A stretch of 64,000 nucleotides of DNA from Tretioscincus oriximinensis (GCA_022410635.1 JAJVDF010000436.1:333717-397716); one strand, 5' to 3'; shown: positions 46,291-52,083, numbered from the stretch's first letter. The notes: generated by a model not told the origin, from the sequence alone. Translations and numbers: made by a program.

Positions 46291-47509
46291 ATACTTGGAC
46301 TACACTTCTCAGCAGGACCCACTGCCAGCTCCATTTCACTCACCTCACATTTTTTGCTGCTGCTCTTACTACCATATTGGGCTCCCAAGCTTTTATAATA
46401 AGGACTTCTTGTTGTGAAAAAAAAACAGACTAGAAAAGCAGGCAGAAATACAACTTGGAACTATAAAACCGGAAACAGAAATTTTGCCTGAAGATGAGAA
46501 ACCGGAAACTGGTTATTTTGCCAATACTGTTGGGAAGCCCAGGTGCTAGGTTTCCAGGAGCCTCATTCTATTAAAATTCACTCTTAGTTCTCCATTGTAG
46601 GCAGGTGTGGAAGAACTTTCCATGCGTATTCAACTTGTCAAAAGCCTTGCTCACGCATGTTCTCTTAACCCTTCAGTACCAAAGAATGAGTCAGAAACAT
46701 ACTTTTAATAATCCAATTTCAGACCTGATCTTAAGAACCGCACCGAACAGGCAAAAAAGCCTTCTCCCTGTCTACACGGAGTCTAATTCTGGGTCACGTC
46801 TGGGGACAGAGCTTGGCCGTCCACATGCCAGGATACCCTGTGGCAGGTTCCATTCGCGGCCTGCCTTAGCCGAGACTGGCATGTGGGTGTCAGGCTCCTA
46901 TTCCGAGGGAGAGCCCAGGATGAGGCTCCGTGTGGACAGGGTCTCAGTTCAGTTCTTCAGGGCTGAAGTTGGATCTAACTCAGGCCTTTCAAACTAACAA
47001 GAAACAGGTGGCGTTTTTTCCTAATCCGGCTCTTCAGGGCTAAAGATGGATTCGAAGTTCAGGATGCCGAGAAAGATCCTTTTGCTCGAAAACCCCCAAA
47101 GGACACAGTTTGGGCGACGAACAGCGTCAACCCACCAACAACTGCGGCTTCGGTCGCTGCCTGGATGGACGCAGGCGGCGGGCAGCTGTACTAGACGAGC
47201 ACCCGCGGCTGCTGTGGTGCCCGTCCCGTCCCAAGCTTTGGCGCTTGCGCAAAGGGACTGCCGGGGTGGACGCGCCTTTAAAAGCACGGGGGGGGGGGAG
47301 AGAAAGAGTGAGAGAAAGAGAGAAAAAGAAGGGGGTCGCCGTCGGGCAGCCTCCCCCTCCCCCTCCCCCTCGCCTCAGGGAAGGCAGCAGGGAGGAAATG
47401 ATTCCCCGCCTTCGGCTGGGCCCGATCCGTGCGCCCCGTCGCCGCCTCCGCTCTTACCTGGCGTCCCCAGCAAGAGCGCCGCCGCCGTCAGGAGCAGGAA
47501 GCACCGCAT
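14494..47509 (-). CDS. VSTM4: VSTM4, V-set and transmembrane domain-containing protein 4 (whole gene, eight coding exons)
   Basis: The eight coding exons listed separately join to 951 nt, encoding 316 residues and a stop; the human protein is about 320. Order: signal peptide (1-17), Ig V-set domain (about 22-150) with the cysteine pair C45 and C125, Trp W61 and the DQGHYIC motif, a stalk, a transmembrane helix (about 174-198), a basic juxtamembrane stretch, a proline-rich PPAVPAK (248-254) and two tyrosine motifs, LTYAEL (Y285) and TVYAQI (Y306). Potential N-glycosylation sites are N40, N87, N142 and N159. VSTM4 is a type I membrane protein; in mammals it has been reported to restrain T-cell activation and to be the precursor of peptide Lv. 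All introns have GT/AG ends and matching phases. No frameshift or internal stop was found, so the gene appears intact. Its 3' end converges on WDFY4. Confidence 0.95.
14620..18390. other. VSTM4 intron 7, distal part, little recognised
   Basis: Intronic DNA without a supported exon. A CR1-like LINE 3' scrap occurs near 18240-18310 (GCCAGAACCCATCTAGTCCA). The remaining few kilobases gave no recognisable repeat or RNA gene. Confidence 0.5.
18395..18770 (+). mobile_element. CR1 LINE, 5'-truncated 3' end
   Basis: The frame reads EDQLKDLGTFSLRERRLRGS, then NQWNSLPQEVV-like and SLEVFKQ segments, and then the CR1 3'UTR with GACCCTGGAGGTCCCTTGCA. There are internal deletions and frameshifts. The typical (ATTCTATG) tail is almost lost. 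Confidence 0.8.
18862..19176 (-). mobile_element. tRNA-derived SINE with (GAA)n tail, copy 1
   Basis: Read on the minus strand, the 5' end carries a tRNA-like head with an A-box (TAGCTCAGTCGCTTAGG) and a B-box-like GGTTTCGAAGCC. The body includes CTGGTGGGGAAGATAGAATG and the tail is (TTC)n. This copy is almost full length. Confidence 0.9.
19426..19487 (-). CDS. VSTM4: VSTM4 coding exon 7
   Basis: The acceptor TTTTTGCAG and donor CTG|GTGAGT are clear. The exon completes A255 with two bases and encodes PVSHAFSKPKLLKPQRKILL (256-275). The KPKLLKPQRK core is the conserved basic segment of the VSTM4 tail. Phases fit exons 6 and 8. Confidence 0.94.
20148..20703 (+). mobile_element. CR1-like LINE, 3' end, well preserved
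   Basis: The frame at 20213-20494 includes RGDLLEVYKIMHGMDRVNRE and RVIGLWNLLPEEVVVANSLD. The element ends with CTCTTCTTATGTTCTTATGT. It is truncated at its 5' end and lies in VSTM4 intron 6. Confidence 0.9.
20832..20987. mobile_element. Two Penelope-type pLTR scraps in inverted order
   Basis: AGACTAACATGAAAAAGGTA at the left is mirrored by CACCTTTTTCTTGTTAGTCT at the right. The inner segments GGCAAATCTA and TAGATTTGTC are also complementary. The motifs match the terminal inverted segments of the element at 60670-61908. No coding sequence remains between them. Confidence 0.65.
21060..22165. other. VSTM4 intron 6, nothing firmly recognised
   Basis: A short segment at 20985-21062 (ACTGATAATCCAGGTTATCG) recurs near 43375-43440 and is probably an old MITE. 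The remainder has no recognised feature. Confidence 0.4.
22171..23830 (-). mobile_element. CR1-like LINE with reverse transcriptase domain, longest copy
   Basis: The minus-strand frame 22831-23559 carries a reverse transcriptase: motif A in VDIVYLDFQKVFDKVPHQRL, motif B in RSGVPQGSVLGPLLFNIFIN and motif C in KFTDDTKLF. The usual FADD is FTDD here. The palm is followed by WQMHFNLSKCKVMHIG, standard for CR1/L3-type LINEs. The frame then breaks near residue 215. The 3' end with the TCTTATGTTCTTA-type terminus lies near 22171-22200. The 5' end is truncated near 23830. A pLTR-like TACTTCTTCAGATGTTGTGC abuts it at 23819. Confidence 0.92.
24426..24672 (-). mobile_element. CR1-like LINE, short 3' end
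   Basis: The minus strand shows the 3' terminal segment only, with GGCCTCTGTGTGACACAGAA and the end CTTCTTATGTTC. It lies in VSTM4 intron 6. Confidence 0.88.
25174..25277 (-). CDS. VSTM4: VSTM4 coding exon 6
   Basis: The acceptor TTTTCCAG and donor AAAG|GTATGC flank an exon that completes S220 with one base and encodes LGETVTSVTSLSPTQPIKVK followed by RKKKMEQPPAVPAK (221-254). The GETVTSVTSL segment is nearly identical to mammalian VSTM4. PPAVPAK fits an SH3-ligand type motif (inference). Confidence 0.95.
25508..25603 (-). mobile_element. Penelope-type pLTR scrap
   Basis: CATCTGAAGAAGTAGCCTTG, then AAAACTTATGCTGTCCACC, then TTGCTAGTCTTTAAAGTGCT matches the right terminal segment of the element at 60670-61908. 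It lies between VSTM4 exons 6 and 5. Confidence 0.65.
25951..26547. mobile_element. Non-autonomous hAT-type element, 597 bp, with 8-bp target duplication
   Basis: The ends are TAGGGTTGCCATA and TATGGCAACCCTA, a perfect inverted pair. The flanking 8 bases CATTGAGA occur at 25943-25950 and again at 26548-26555, a perfect target site duplication of hAT length. Inside are CCGGGACAAACCCGG-type palindromes, a hairpin around 26045-26085 (CATTCCCCGATGC / GCATTGGGGAATG), and two alternating purine-pyrimidine tracts. No transposase is present. The element is in VSTM4 intron 5. Confidence 0.92.
26384..26413. repeat. Alternating GC tract
   Basis: TGTGCGCGCGCGCATGCGCG continues into CGCACACAC. A similar tract, TGTGCGCATGCGCACGTGCG, lies near 26474-26500. 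Both are inside the hAT-type element and have Z-DNA-forming character. Confidence 0.8.
26556..27669. other. VSTM4 intron 5, proximal part, nothing recognised
   Basis: A purine-rich stretch at about 27020-27100 (GGAAGGAAGG-like) is the only notable compositional feature. No exon or repeat family was recognised. Confidence 0.45.
27670..27703 (-). CDS. VSTM4: VSTM4 coding exon 5 (34-nt microexon)
   Basis: The acceptor TTTGTTTGCAG and donor ACAG|GTAGGA flank 34 nt. They complete V209 and encode KHYLVKCSQN plus two bases of S220. Mammalian VSTM4 has a closely similar VRHYLVKCPQNS. The phase joins exons 4 and 6 exactly. Confidence 0.94.
28346..28635 (-). mobile_element. tRNA-derived SINE with (GAA)n tail, copy 2
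   Basis: The minus-strand head contains GGCACGGATAGCTCAGTCGC and the tail at the low-coordinate end is (GAA)n. It lacks part of the central body (the CAGTCAGTTGCAATTTCTTG segment is missing). It lies 70 bases from copy 3 in opposite orientation, within VSTM4 intron 4. Confidence 0.9.
28704..29005 (+). mobile_element. tRNA-derived SINE with (TTC)n tail, copy 3
   Basis: The plus-strand head AGGCACAAATGGCTCAGTCA, the B-box-like GGTTTCGAGGCC, the body GGTGGGGAAGATAGAATGTC and the end CCTTCTTCTTCTTT identify the same family as copy 2. It is more diverged and has one N at 28896. Confidence 0.88.
29191..29491 (-). mobile_element. CR1-like LINE, 3' end, diverged
   Basis: Minus-strand 3' segment with the terminal CTTATGTTCTTAAG and upstream TGGAATTTACTTCCAGAAGA. 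It is older than most other copies and lies in VSTM4 intron 4. Confidence 0.82.
29654..29963 (-). mobile_element. Non-autonomous Helitron, 310 bp
   Basis: Read on the minus strand, the element begins TCCTATATATATAAAGAGGC and ends with a GC-rich hairpin (arms AGCCCGAG and CTCGGGCT, about 29665-29698), a short spacer TCATCG and the terminal CTAG at 29654-29657. The flanking bases are A before TC and T after CTAG, with no target duplication. This is the Helitron insertion pattern. The interior is GC-rich and has no Rep/helicase frame, so it is non-autonomous. It lies in VSTM4 intron 4. Confidence 0.85.
30342..30449 (-). CDS. VSTM4: VSTM4 coding exon 4 (transmembrane)
   Basis: The acceptor TTCTCTTCCAG and donor CAAG|GTAGGA flank an exon that completes D173 and encodes VYVYAVFVCSVGILSVLLFT followed by LVILCQTLVNKKRSQ (174-208). 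The run of about 25 hydrophobic residues is the single transmembrane helix and the basic NKKR is the inner stop-transfer. The N at 30433 falls in a GCN codon and does not change alanine. Confidence 0.95.
31257..31371 (+). mobile_element. CR1 LINE, minimal 3' end with (ATTCTATG)n tail
   Basis: Only the last part of the CR1 3'UTR is present (GATGACCCTGGAGGTCCCTT), followed by about eight degenerate ATTCTATG units. It lies in VSTM4 intron 3. Confidence 0.88.
31530..31595 (-). CDS. VSTM4: VSTM4 coding exon 3 (stalk)
   Basis: The acceptor CCCATTGCAG and donor GAAG|GTTAAG flank 66 nt that complete V151 and encode ISSKISDNSTAEKNKTWKFF and E (152-172). It carries the sequon N159-S-T. Mammalian VSTM4 has a stalk of the same length ending WAFFE. 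Confidence 0.93.
32090..33000 (+). mobile_element. L1 reverse transcriptase relic
   Basis: Broken frames give AVITPVIKPNRNPELPEHY, then GEHGFMKGR, then INIDIYKAFNV, which correspond to the finger and palm region of L1 ORF2. Several stops and frameshifts show it is old. It has no clear 3' end, and from about 32636 its sequence is shared with the second arm of the inverted duplication. Confidence 0.7.
32636..33890 (+). repeat. Inverted duplication, arm 1
   Basis: This segment reappears in reverse complement at about 56675-57925. Identity looks essentially complete from about 32636 to 33775, including the start of a SINE. The last 110 bases (SINE 3' end) show several differences. The arm contains part of the L1 relic, a segment rich in TGACGTCA-like and TCACTTC motifs, and a tRNA-derived SINE. 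It lies in VSTM4 intron 2. Confidence 0.9.
33593..33890 (+). mobile_element. tRNA-derived SINE with (TTC)n tail, copy 4
   Basis: The head AGGCACAGATAGCTCAGCTG, B-box-like GGTTTCGAAGCC, body GGTGGGGAAGATAGAATGGA and tail TTCTTCTTCTTC are clear. It forms the 3' end of the duplicated unit. Confidence 0.9.
34497..34895 (-). CDS. VSTM4: VSTM4 coding exon 2 (Ig V-set domain)
   Basis: The acceptor TGTTGGCAG and donor CAAG|GTATGT bound 399 nt that complete D18 and encode residues 19-150. Visible hallmarks are C45 (NATLFCHVSQ), W61 (LLAVRWAF), C125 (DQGHYICKV) and the conserved end HRNKWTAWSNGSAS. Sequons N40-A-T, N87-Y-S and N142-G-S are present. The segment 53-102 corresponds to peptide Lv of mammals and is preceded by the basic run QRRR. 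This is the strongest single piece of evidence for the gene. Confidence 0.97.
35053..35293 (-). mobile_element. CR1-like LINE, 3' segment without terminus
   Basis: Minus-strand similarity to the family includes CTTCCAGAAGGGGTGGTAGT and the region TTTGCTGGGAGTAAAATTTT. The extreme 3' end is missing. It lies in VSTM4 intron 1. Confidence 0.8.
35518..35740 (+). mobile_element. Second tRNA-derived SINE family, copy 1
   Basis: GTGGAGCGGTTAGTGTCAC, CTCCTGGTTCGATTCTACAC (B-box-like), CTAGTCACAGTTCTTCAGAG and CAGCCCCACTT follow the order of the lizard SINE with the GGTGTAGTGGTT head. The copy is diverged and has lost its first bases. Confidence 0.75.
35741..37562. other. VSTM4 intron 1, nothing recognised
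   Basis: Unique-looking intronic sequence with no supported exon. A pyrimidine-rich run occupies about 37370-37530 and its translated frames are compositional artefacts. Confidence 0.45.
37565..37773. mobile_element. Mariner-type MITE, 209 bp
   Basis: The ends CAGGGTGCTGCAAAAATGTA and, on the other strand, CAGGGTGCTTCAAAAAAATG are inverted repeats flanked by TA dinucleotides at 37563-37564 and 37774-37775. The size and TA target are those of Tc1/mariner MITEs. A rearranged relative lies at 58880-59068. Confidence 0.88.
37776..38876. other. VSTM4 intron 1, no feature supported
   Basis: The plus-strand frame at 37972-38322 has no recognisable domain and no supporting splice sites. A pyrimidine-rich stretch lies at about 38450-38600. 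Confidence 0.4.
38905..39090 (+). mobile_element. CR1 LINE, 3' end with (ATTCTATG)n tail
   Basis: Starts GAAACAGTTTGCCACAGGGG and ends with GAGGTCCCTTCCAACTCTAT and ATTCTATG units. The flanking ACCAG on both sides is a plausible short target duplication. It interrupts the palindromic MITE. Confidence 0.9.
39087..39275. mobile_element. Palindromic MITE, copy 2 (right part; left tip at 38896-38904)
   Basis: GACCAGATGACCCC at the left and GGGGTCATCTGGTCAGCC at the right pair with each other. The missing left tip GGTTGACCAG is found on the other side of the CR1 insertion. The flanks GCCTTATA and ACCTTATA suggest an 8-base target duplication with one mismatch. Confidence 0.8.
39419..40640. other. 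VSTM4 intron 1, one MITE scrap
   Basis: A scrap of the TTCTTCAG-family MITE lies near 39435-39485 (TTCCTGAAGAACCCGATTAA). The rest was not recognised. Confidence 0.4.
41417..41615. mobile_element. Palindromic MITE, copy 3
   Basis: AGGCTAACCAGATGACCCCT at the left and AGGGTCATCTGGTCAGCC at the right are inverted. GGGGTGCCTCCCTGTTTTTT pairs with AAAAACGGGAGGCACCCC nearer the centre. It sits inside the LINE at 40645-42700. Confidence 0.85.
41751..42530. repeat. Unidentified insert inside a LINE, containing a small MITE
   Basis: LINE sequence stops at ...AAGTGAAA and resumes at ATGAAATACC, so the piece between is an insertion with a possible TGAAA duplication. It carries repeated phrases of the type TTTGTTATA and ACTGAAA on both strands near its ends. 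A CCACACGGAGCC-type MITE lies within it at 41933-42062. The family is not recognised. Confidence 0.5.
41933..42062. mobile_element. MITE of the CCACACGGAGCC family
   Basis: CTGTCCCCACTGAGCCATAT at the left and GAGACTCAGTGGGGACAA at the right are inverted repeats. The interior GAGCTTGGCCATCCACATG and GTCAGGTTCCTATTCCGAG match the copy at 46766-46941. Confidence 0.82.
43520..43820 (+). mobile_element. LINE C-terminal cysteine/histidine-type fragment
   Basis: The frame includes DTLCICKFKELEDTPNVLFD and CIFYSNLRDRYVTSLF, resembling the degenerate CxC...HxLFxC...Y..LR region at the end of several LINE reverse transcriptases. The downstream GATATGGTCAAAGGACTAAT recurs near 5712. Assignment to a clade is not possible by eye. 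Confidence 0.5.
43990..44225. repeat. Repeat with GTGACATCA / TGATGTCAC motifs
   Basis: ATGATGTCACTTTCTGGGC, AGGAAGTGACATCACCCTGG and AGAAGTGACATCAAACGTG are repeated phrases of one family. Relatives are near 33150-33250 (and its inverted copy) and 49925-50010. Confidence 0.55.
44516..45224 (-). mobile_element. CR1-like LINE, 3' end, well preserved
   Basis: The minus-strand frame 44728-45225 reads LPLYKSVVRPHLEYCVQFWS, HLKRDIVELEKVQKRATRMI and RVIGLWNLLPEEVVAASGLD without a break for 165 residues. The 3' tip CTTCTTATGTTTTTATGTTC follows. It is one of the younger copies and lies in VSTM4 intron 1. Confidence 0.93.
45475..45560. mobile_element. MITE half, TTCTTCAG family
   Basis: CTAGCCGCATACTTTTAAAC followed by CTTCTTCAGTCCTGAAAAAT is one terminal repeat of the family. 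The other half was not found intact. Confidence 0.55.
45860..46093 (+). mobile_element. Second tRNA-derived SINE family, copy 2, near full length
   Basis: The head GGTGTAGTGGTTGAGTGTGT, B-box-like GGTTCAAATCC, then CAGCTGGGTGACCTTGGGCC, CAGTCACAGTTCTTTGAACT and GGGTGTCTGTTGTGGAGAAA are the hallmark order of this lizard SINE family. Copies at 35518 and 59495 are poorer. Confidence 0.9.
46098..46254 (-). mobile_element. CR1 LINE, 3' end
   Basis: GAATCATAGAGTTGGAAGGG at the low end and GCAAACTGTTCCACTGTAC at the high end are the reverse of the CR1 3' segment seen at 38905-39090. It is followed by an (AAAT)n run. Confidence 0.9.
46257..46293 (+). repeat. (AAAT)n microsatellite
   Basis: About nine uninterrupted AAAT units lie at the 5' break of a CR1 copy. 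Confidence 0.95.
46766..46941. mobile_element. MITE of the CCACACGGAGCC family, best copy, 176 bp
   Basis: CCCTGTCTACACGGAGTCTA and, on the other strand, CCCTGTCCACACGGAGCCTC are terminal inverted repeats. An inner inverted pair, GGCCGTCCACATGCCAGGAT and GACTGGCATGTGGGTGTCAG, adds symmetry. A TTCTTCAG-family MITE scrap (46942-47050) abuts it. Confidence 0.88.
47458..47509 (-). CDS. VSTM4: VSTM4 coding exon 1 (signal peptide)
   Basis: ATG at 47509-47507 opens MRCFLLLTAAALLLGTP, a short typical signal peptide, and the exon ends CCAG|GTAAGAG with one base of D18. The phase matches exon 2. G at -3 gives an acceptable initiation context. Location in the CpG island supports this start. Confidence 0.93.
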
Positions 47510-48465
47510 CGCCCACGGCAGAGACGGGGGAGGGAGCGCCGTGCTGTCGGGGGAGCCGCCGTCGCTGCAACCGTCCTGCCCATCGATGATCTCCGCCTCC
47601 TAGTCGGGGCCCCCAGGCATCCGCCGCCCGCCTCTCCGGCCTTCTTCGGGGGCGAAGGCAGAACGAAGTTCCCAAGCGCCGCTTCCCCCCGGGGCTGCTG
47701 CTGCTGCTGCTTTGCAAAAAGGCCCCCGTCGGCGGCCTGGCGCGCGCTGCTGCTCTAGCGGAGGCGGGGCGTGGAGCTCCTCGGAGGCGCCGTGAATCTG
47801 AGAAGGAGGCGAAGCGGCCGCGGCGTCTCATTTCATTTCCCCGCCCTGCCGGGTTGCTGCCGGGTGTGCAGCGGCGGAGAGAATAACGGGGTGGGCAGGG
47901 GGCGCCCAGAGAGCGACTCAGCAACAGCCCCAGCCTGGTCGTCGGGGGACGGGGAACTCTGCCTGCCGGCGGAAGCCAAAGGCGTCTCAGCTGAGGGCCG
48001 CTGCTGCCTACGGGGCTGGGCCGCCGCCCAAAAAGGTTCAGACGTTTTGCAGCTTTCACGGCCGAGGAAAAGAGGAATGGTCGCCACTCAGGGGATGCGT
48101 TTAGAAGCGGCAACGGATGAAACATCCTCTCTCCCACAGCCACCGAAGGAGCAAAACTGTGGCCCAGCCACGCAGCAACCAGCCGCCGCCTCCACGCGCA
48201 CCGGGGCCTTGGCCTTGGGGGGCGCGGAAGTAGCGCCCGGGGAACAAGAGGGTGGACGGAAATCCGGAGGGGCCGCAGGCGGCCCGGGGCCTCTTCGGCA
48301 ATGCGGCGCGCCTGGCTCCTCCGGCTCCCCGCCCAGGTGACGGACGCCGGGACCGCGCGCACCTCTCCGCCGTCCGTCGAGGCGGGGAAGCTGCGCAGCT
48401 GTCACCGGCCGCTCATCATCCGCGGGGGCCGCGAGCCAGCGCGCGCGCCTGCAGAGGAGCCCCTC

Positions 48466-48468
<3 letters not shown>

Positions 48469-48501
<33 letters not shown>
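48469..48501 (+). repeat. (CTG)11 trinucleotide repeat
   Basis: Eleven perfect CTG units follow ATG on the plus strand; in VSTM4 orientation this is (CAG)11 about 0.96 kb upstream of the start codon. A shorter CTG run is at about 47697-47711. Confidence 0.95.
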
Positions 48502-48504
<3 letters not shown>

Positions 48505-48639
48505 CTGTAAAAAAGAAGAGCCAGGCAGGCTGTCAGCCGGTGGGAAGGTGAAAAGGCTTCAAGGGCCCCTCCTGTGACACCCCCGTGACTTCTTCCCACT
48601 CACGTCCTTTCTCCGGAGGCGGCTGGACCCTGAGGCCTG

Positions 48640-49345
48640 TTCTGCTTTGGGGCGTTATTTCATCCCAGGACTGGGACCAGCCATCCACATAGAATCATAG
48701 AGTCGGAAGGGACCTCCAGGGTCATGGGGTCCAACCCCCTGCTCAATACAGGATTCATTAAACCATCCCGGAAAGATAACAGTCTAGTCTATGTTTGAAG
48801 ACTTCCAGGGAAGGNGAACTCACCACCTCCTGGGGGAAACTGTTCCACTGGTTTATCACCCTGACTGTTAGAAAGTTTTTCCTGATATCTAATCTAAATC
48901 TCCTCCTTTGCAGTTTCATTCCATTGTTTCTAGTCCTTCCGTGTGCTAATGAGAACAGTGCTGATCCCTCTGCTCTGTGACAGCCCTTCAGATATTTGTA
49001 GACAGCTATCAGGTCTCCTCTCCGTCTTCCCTTTTGCAGACTAAACATCCCCAGATCTTTTAACCGTTCCTCATAGGACATGGTTTCCAGACCACTCACC
49101 ATCCTTGTAACTCTCTTTTGTACTTGCTCTAGTTTATCAATGTCCTTTCTAAATTGGGCCCCCCAGAACTGAACACAGGATTCCAAGTGTGGTCGTACCA
49201 AAGTACTGTAGAGAGGAATAATTACTTCACGTAGCTGGATTTCGATTAAGCAAGGTCCGCCCTGCCTGGGCCTTCCACAATCCGAATTAGCATGTGGGTG
49301 AGGCAGGGCTCTGTTTTGAGACATAAGCCGGAATAGAGCCGAAAG
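48640..49345. mobile_element. CCACACGGAGCC-family MITE interrupted by a CR1
   Basis: CCAGGACTGGGACCAGCCAT at 48665 and, after the CR1, AATTAGCATGTGGGTGAGGC with CAGGGCTCTGTTTTGAGACA at 49283-49325 match the middle and right of the 46766-46941 copy. The ends are eroded. Confidence 0.65.
48689..49245 (-). mobile_element. CR1 LINE, RT C-terminal region and 3'UTR
   Basis: The minus-strand frame includes [40 protein letters not shown] and [16 protein letters not shown]. The 3' end GTCCCTTCCGACTCTATGATTC is at the low side. It is nearly unbroken, with one N at 48815. Confidence 0.93.
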
Positions 49346-49410
49346 GCCTTGATTTAGCACACCAGCACATCAGATTAGATTCCTGTTGGTAAACAAGTCA
49401 ATTTCAACCA

Positions 49411-49704
49411 TAGAAGAAGAAGAACTGGGTTCTTATACCCCGCTTTTCTCACCTTTTCAAAGGGACTCAAAGCGGCTTACAAGGGTATTTTGCCCAAAGG
49501 CTGACATTCTATCTTCCCCACCAGGCTCTGGTGATTCCCATGTATCTACTTGCAGTCAGTTGCAATTTCTTGCAGTTCCTGCTTTCAAATAGCTGGGTTG
49601 GCTAGAGCTACAGGCTAGTGGAAGGTGCTCAGCCCTCCCGACGTCCCACACAGGGCTTCGAAACACGATCTCCCAGACGAGAGACGGATTCCTTAGCGAC
49701 TGAT
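49411..49704 (-). mobile_element. tRNA-derived SINE with (GAA)n tail, copy 5
   Basis: Tail (GAA)n at the low end, body and B-box-like region as in the other copies; the tRNA-like head is cut after CAGTCGCTAAGG. Confidence 0.88.
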
Positions 49705-49709
49705 AATAC

Positions 49710-51425
49710 TATTTTCACTTATTCTTGGAGCCACTATGAATCACATAACAGAACTAATTTATTTACTTATTTACTTTCATCTCCTCTTTTACCAGAAGGG
49801 CCCAGGCAGCAACAGGAGGTGTCTGAGAATCTTGTATATTTTATCTGATTATCTGCTCTTGTGCAAATTATGAGTTCTCATACACCAAAGCCCAAGAATT
49901 CTGCCCCCTGCTTCTGGAAAGGGCACCTCAGGGCCAGTGATGTCACTTCCAGCCTCTGCCTCTGGGAATGGAACCATGACATGACATCACTTCCAGTCCC
50001 AGCCCTGGAAGTGAAATAAAAAAAAATTGCATGTGCTTTGCACATGAGTAAAAACCAAAAATCTCATACATTGTGGGGCTCCGGTCCAAGGTGTGTAGCT
50101 GGAAAACTCCCAGTATTAGGCCCAGGATGGATCACAACAAAGGATATTAATCCCGATGTCCCTTCCAACATTACTGAAAACAAACGTAGTCTGCCCAAAC
50201 TCCCCCAGATAGGTTTTAACCCAGTTTGTAGTAGCCCTAATAGGGTGCTTTTATCATTGTAAGCCTTGCAGGGTGGAGAGATCGTGGTGTCGTGTAGACT
50301 GTGCTATTGAGAAATTAAAGATTGGTCCAATCCATATTGACAGTTTAGGCCTGTGTTCCAATAAAACCAAACAGGAAGGAGGAAAAAACTAGCTGGGGTA
50401 ATAAAAGGTGCTCTTTAAACCTTCTAGACCACACCCATCATTGCTCAGTTGGACATACCCCTTGCACTCTCACAGAACTTTCACTATCTTACCATGACAT
50501 TGAGGGGTCTTTCGCATGATGGGGCTACAGCAATATAGCTCTCTAGAAGACCCTCATTTCAGATGTTTGTCTAAGTACTTTTGTGCCAATTTAATGACCA
50601 AGCAAGGCTGGATATCTTCGTCCCCCCCTTGCTTTCAGAGCATAAAATAATTTCCTTGTTAAAAAATCCAGGACTCACAGCTTTTAAAACGAGAAACCTT
50701 TAGTATTAGGCCTCTTAAATACAGCAAGCATTCAGGGGAGAAGTTGAAGAAGAAACAACTACCAATGACAAAAATTATGCCTTGGTGTGGAAAGAACCTA
50801 GATTTTCATGCTATTGGAACTGAGATTCCTCTGCTATATGTCTATGGATAAGTAACTAAATTGTTAACAGGTGTTGGCGTTCTGTGAAAGGATATGAGAA
50901 TTTTCAGACAGCCTTTTATCATTTTAGGGATATAAGGGAAATAATAGGATGAAGCTGCTTCGTTTAAGCAACGCTAATCTGAGAAACATCCTGTAAGTAT
51001 AGACATTATTTAGTGCGGCCAAAGTATTGTTAGAAAGAGTAATCTGAGTGAAGATTTCTAATGATAATGTTCAGCCAACAACTGCTCATCTTTGCTGAAA
51101 AAACACATGTTTTTCATCATTGGGGAGGGGGGAGGAGACGGCCTCTGTTTAATTCATCTGGAAAGCCACTGTAACTCCATGTTCCCAACATTAAATTTAA
51201 GACTAAAGATCCATCCACCCCATATTTAAAAGAGTGAGTCATACTGGTATGTGGGAAATCCTTTAGGAGATGCAGAATCAGAACGGGATGCAATCCAAAT
51301 GGAGTTATTTCTGAACAAGAGAAATCGTCCACATTAGAGGAAATCAACATATTTGTTTTTCTTAAGTGAAATTTAAGAGCACACAATTCTATCTGGACAA
51401 AAGTTCACTATACAAAAAAAAAGCA
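49710..51425. other. Upstream intergenic DNA, nothing coding seen
   Basis: A repeat with GATGTCACTTCC phrases lies near 49925-50010, related to 43990-44225. The rest has no recognised feature. Confidence 0.45.
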
Positions 51426-52083
51426 AAAGAAACTTACGTAAGCAATTTTGCAAACAATAAAATATCATACAAATATAAATAGCACATGGTCAACTATTTG
51501 CCTGAGATGTTTTTTGTGGGAAAAAGAATGGACTACTACGTTTAAGTATCTAATATTTCTTCATAGAATTGTTATGTTGACGCATTGCCAATTTGATGAC
51601 TCCTACCTGATCTCTGATCCTATCTCCCTTAGATTTATTAAGTTTACGTTGTGTAATTGCAAAATTAAGTACAAAATATAACTGGCCATATTAATTATGT
51701 AGAAAAGTTGCATTTGAACAATATCTGTCAGACATAATAATTGACCACATTTCTACTTACTTACCTCTTGCCTGGGCCATATTTGGGCAATATATAGCTA
51801 CCAGTAAGAAGATATTAATATTTTTTGTTTACTTTTATTATTATAAAAATTGATGTAGCTGAGGGAAGAAGGGGAGTAAAATAAATAAAGTAAATAAGTA
51901 AATTAAAGCCCATGGGCAAAATACAGCCAAAATATGGGTCTGCCCCTTGCCATAGTTGGTTATTGTTATTTCAATCTCCTAAGGAAACCATTCTGTTCCA
52001 TTGCCCTTTAAAACAACAGAAGTTCGTTGCCTCTGAAAATGATAGTTTTCTTATATATATAACAATAACCAACTATATATATA
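51426..52083. other. AT-rich intergenic DNA, nothing recognised
   Basis: No exon or repeat family was supported. Short AT microsatellite-like runs occur at about 52050-52082. Confidence 0.45.

Larger units (their letters stand above)
47100..48555. promoter_or_regulatory. CpG-rich island at the VSTM4 promoter
   Basis: This stretch is strongly GC- and CpG-rich compared with the AT-rich surroundings, and it contains the VSTM4 start codon at 47507-47509. It has runs such as CCCCTCCCCCTCCCCCTCGC and many GGCGG boxes. It presumably holds the transcription start and 5'UTR; the exact start cannot be placed. The long overlapping frames on both strands reflect lack of stop codons in GC-rich DNA. No second gene was supported, though bidirectional transcription is possible. 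Confidence 0.85.

Noticed and set aside
48301..48510. Plus-strand frame ending in poly-leucine, resembling a signal or membrane segment
   Set aside because: The leucines come from the CTG microsatellite and the rest has no recognisable protein features.
47046..48551. Many long overlapping frames on both strands in the GC-rich island, up to 302 residues
   Set aside because: They overlap in several frames, have the composition expected from stop-poor GC-rich DNA, and show no domain. The only supported coding piece here is VSTM4 exon 1.
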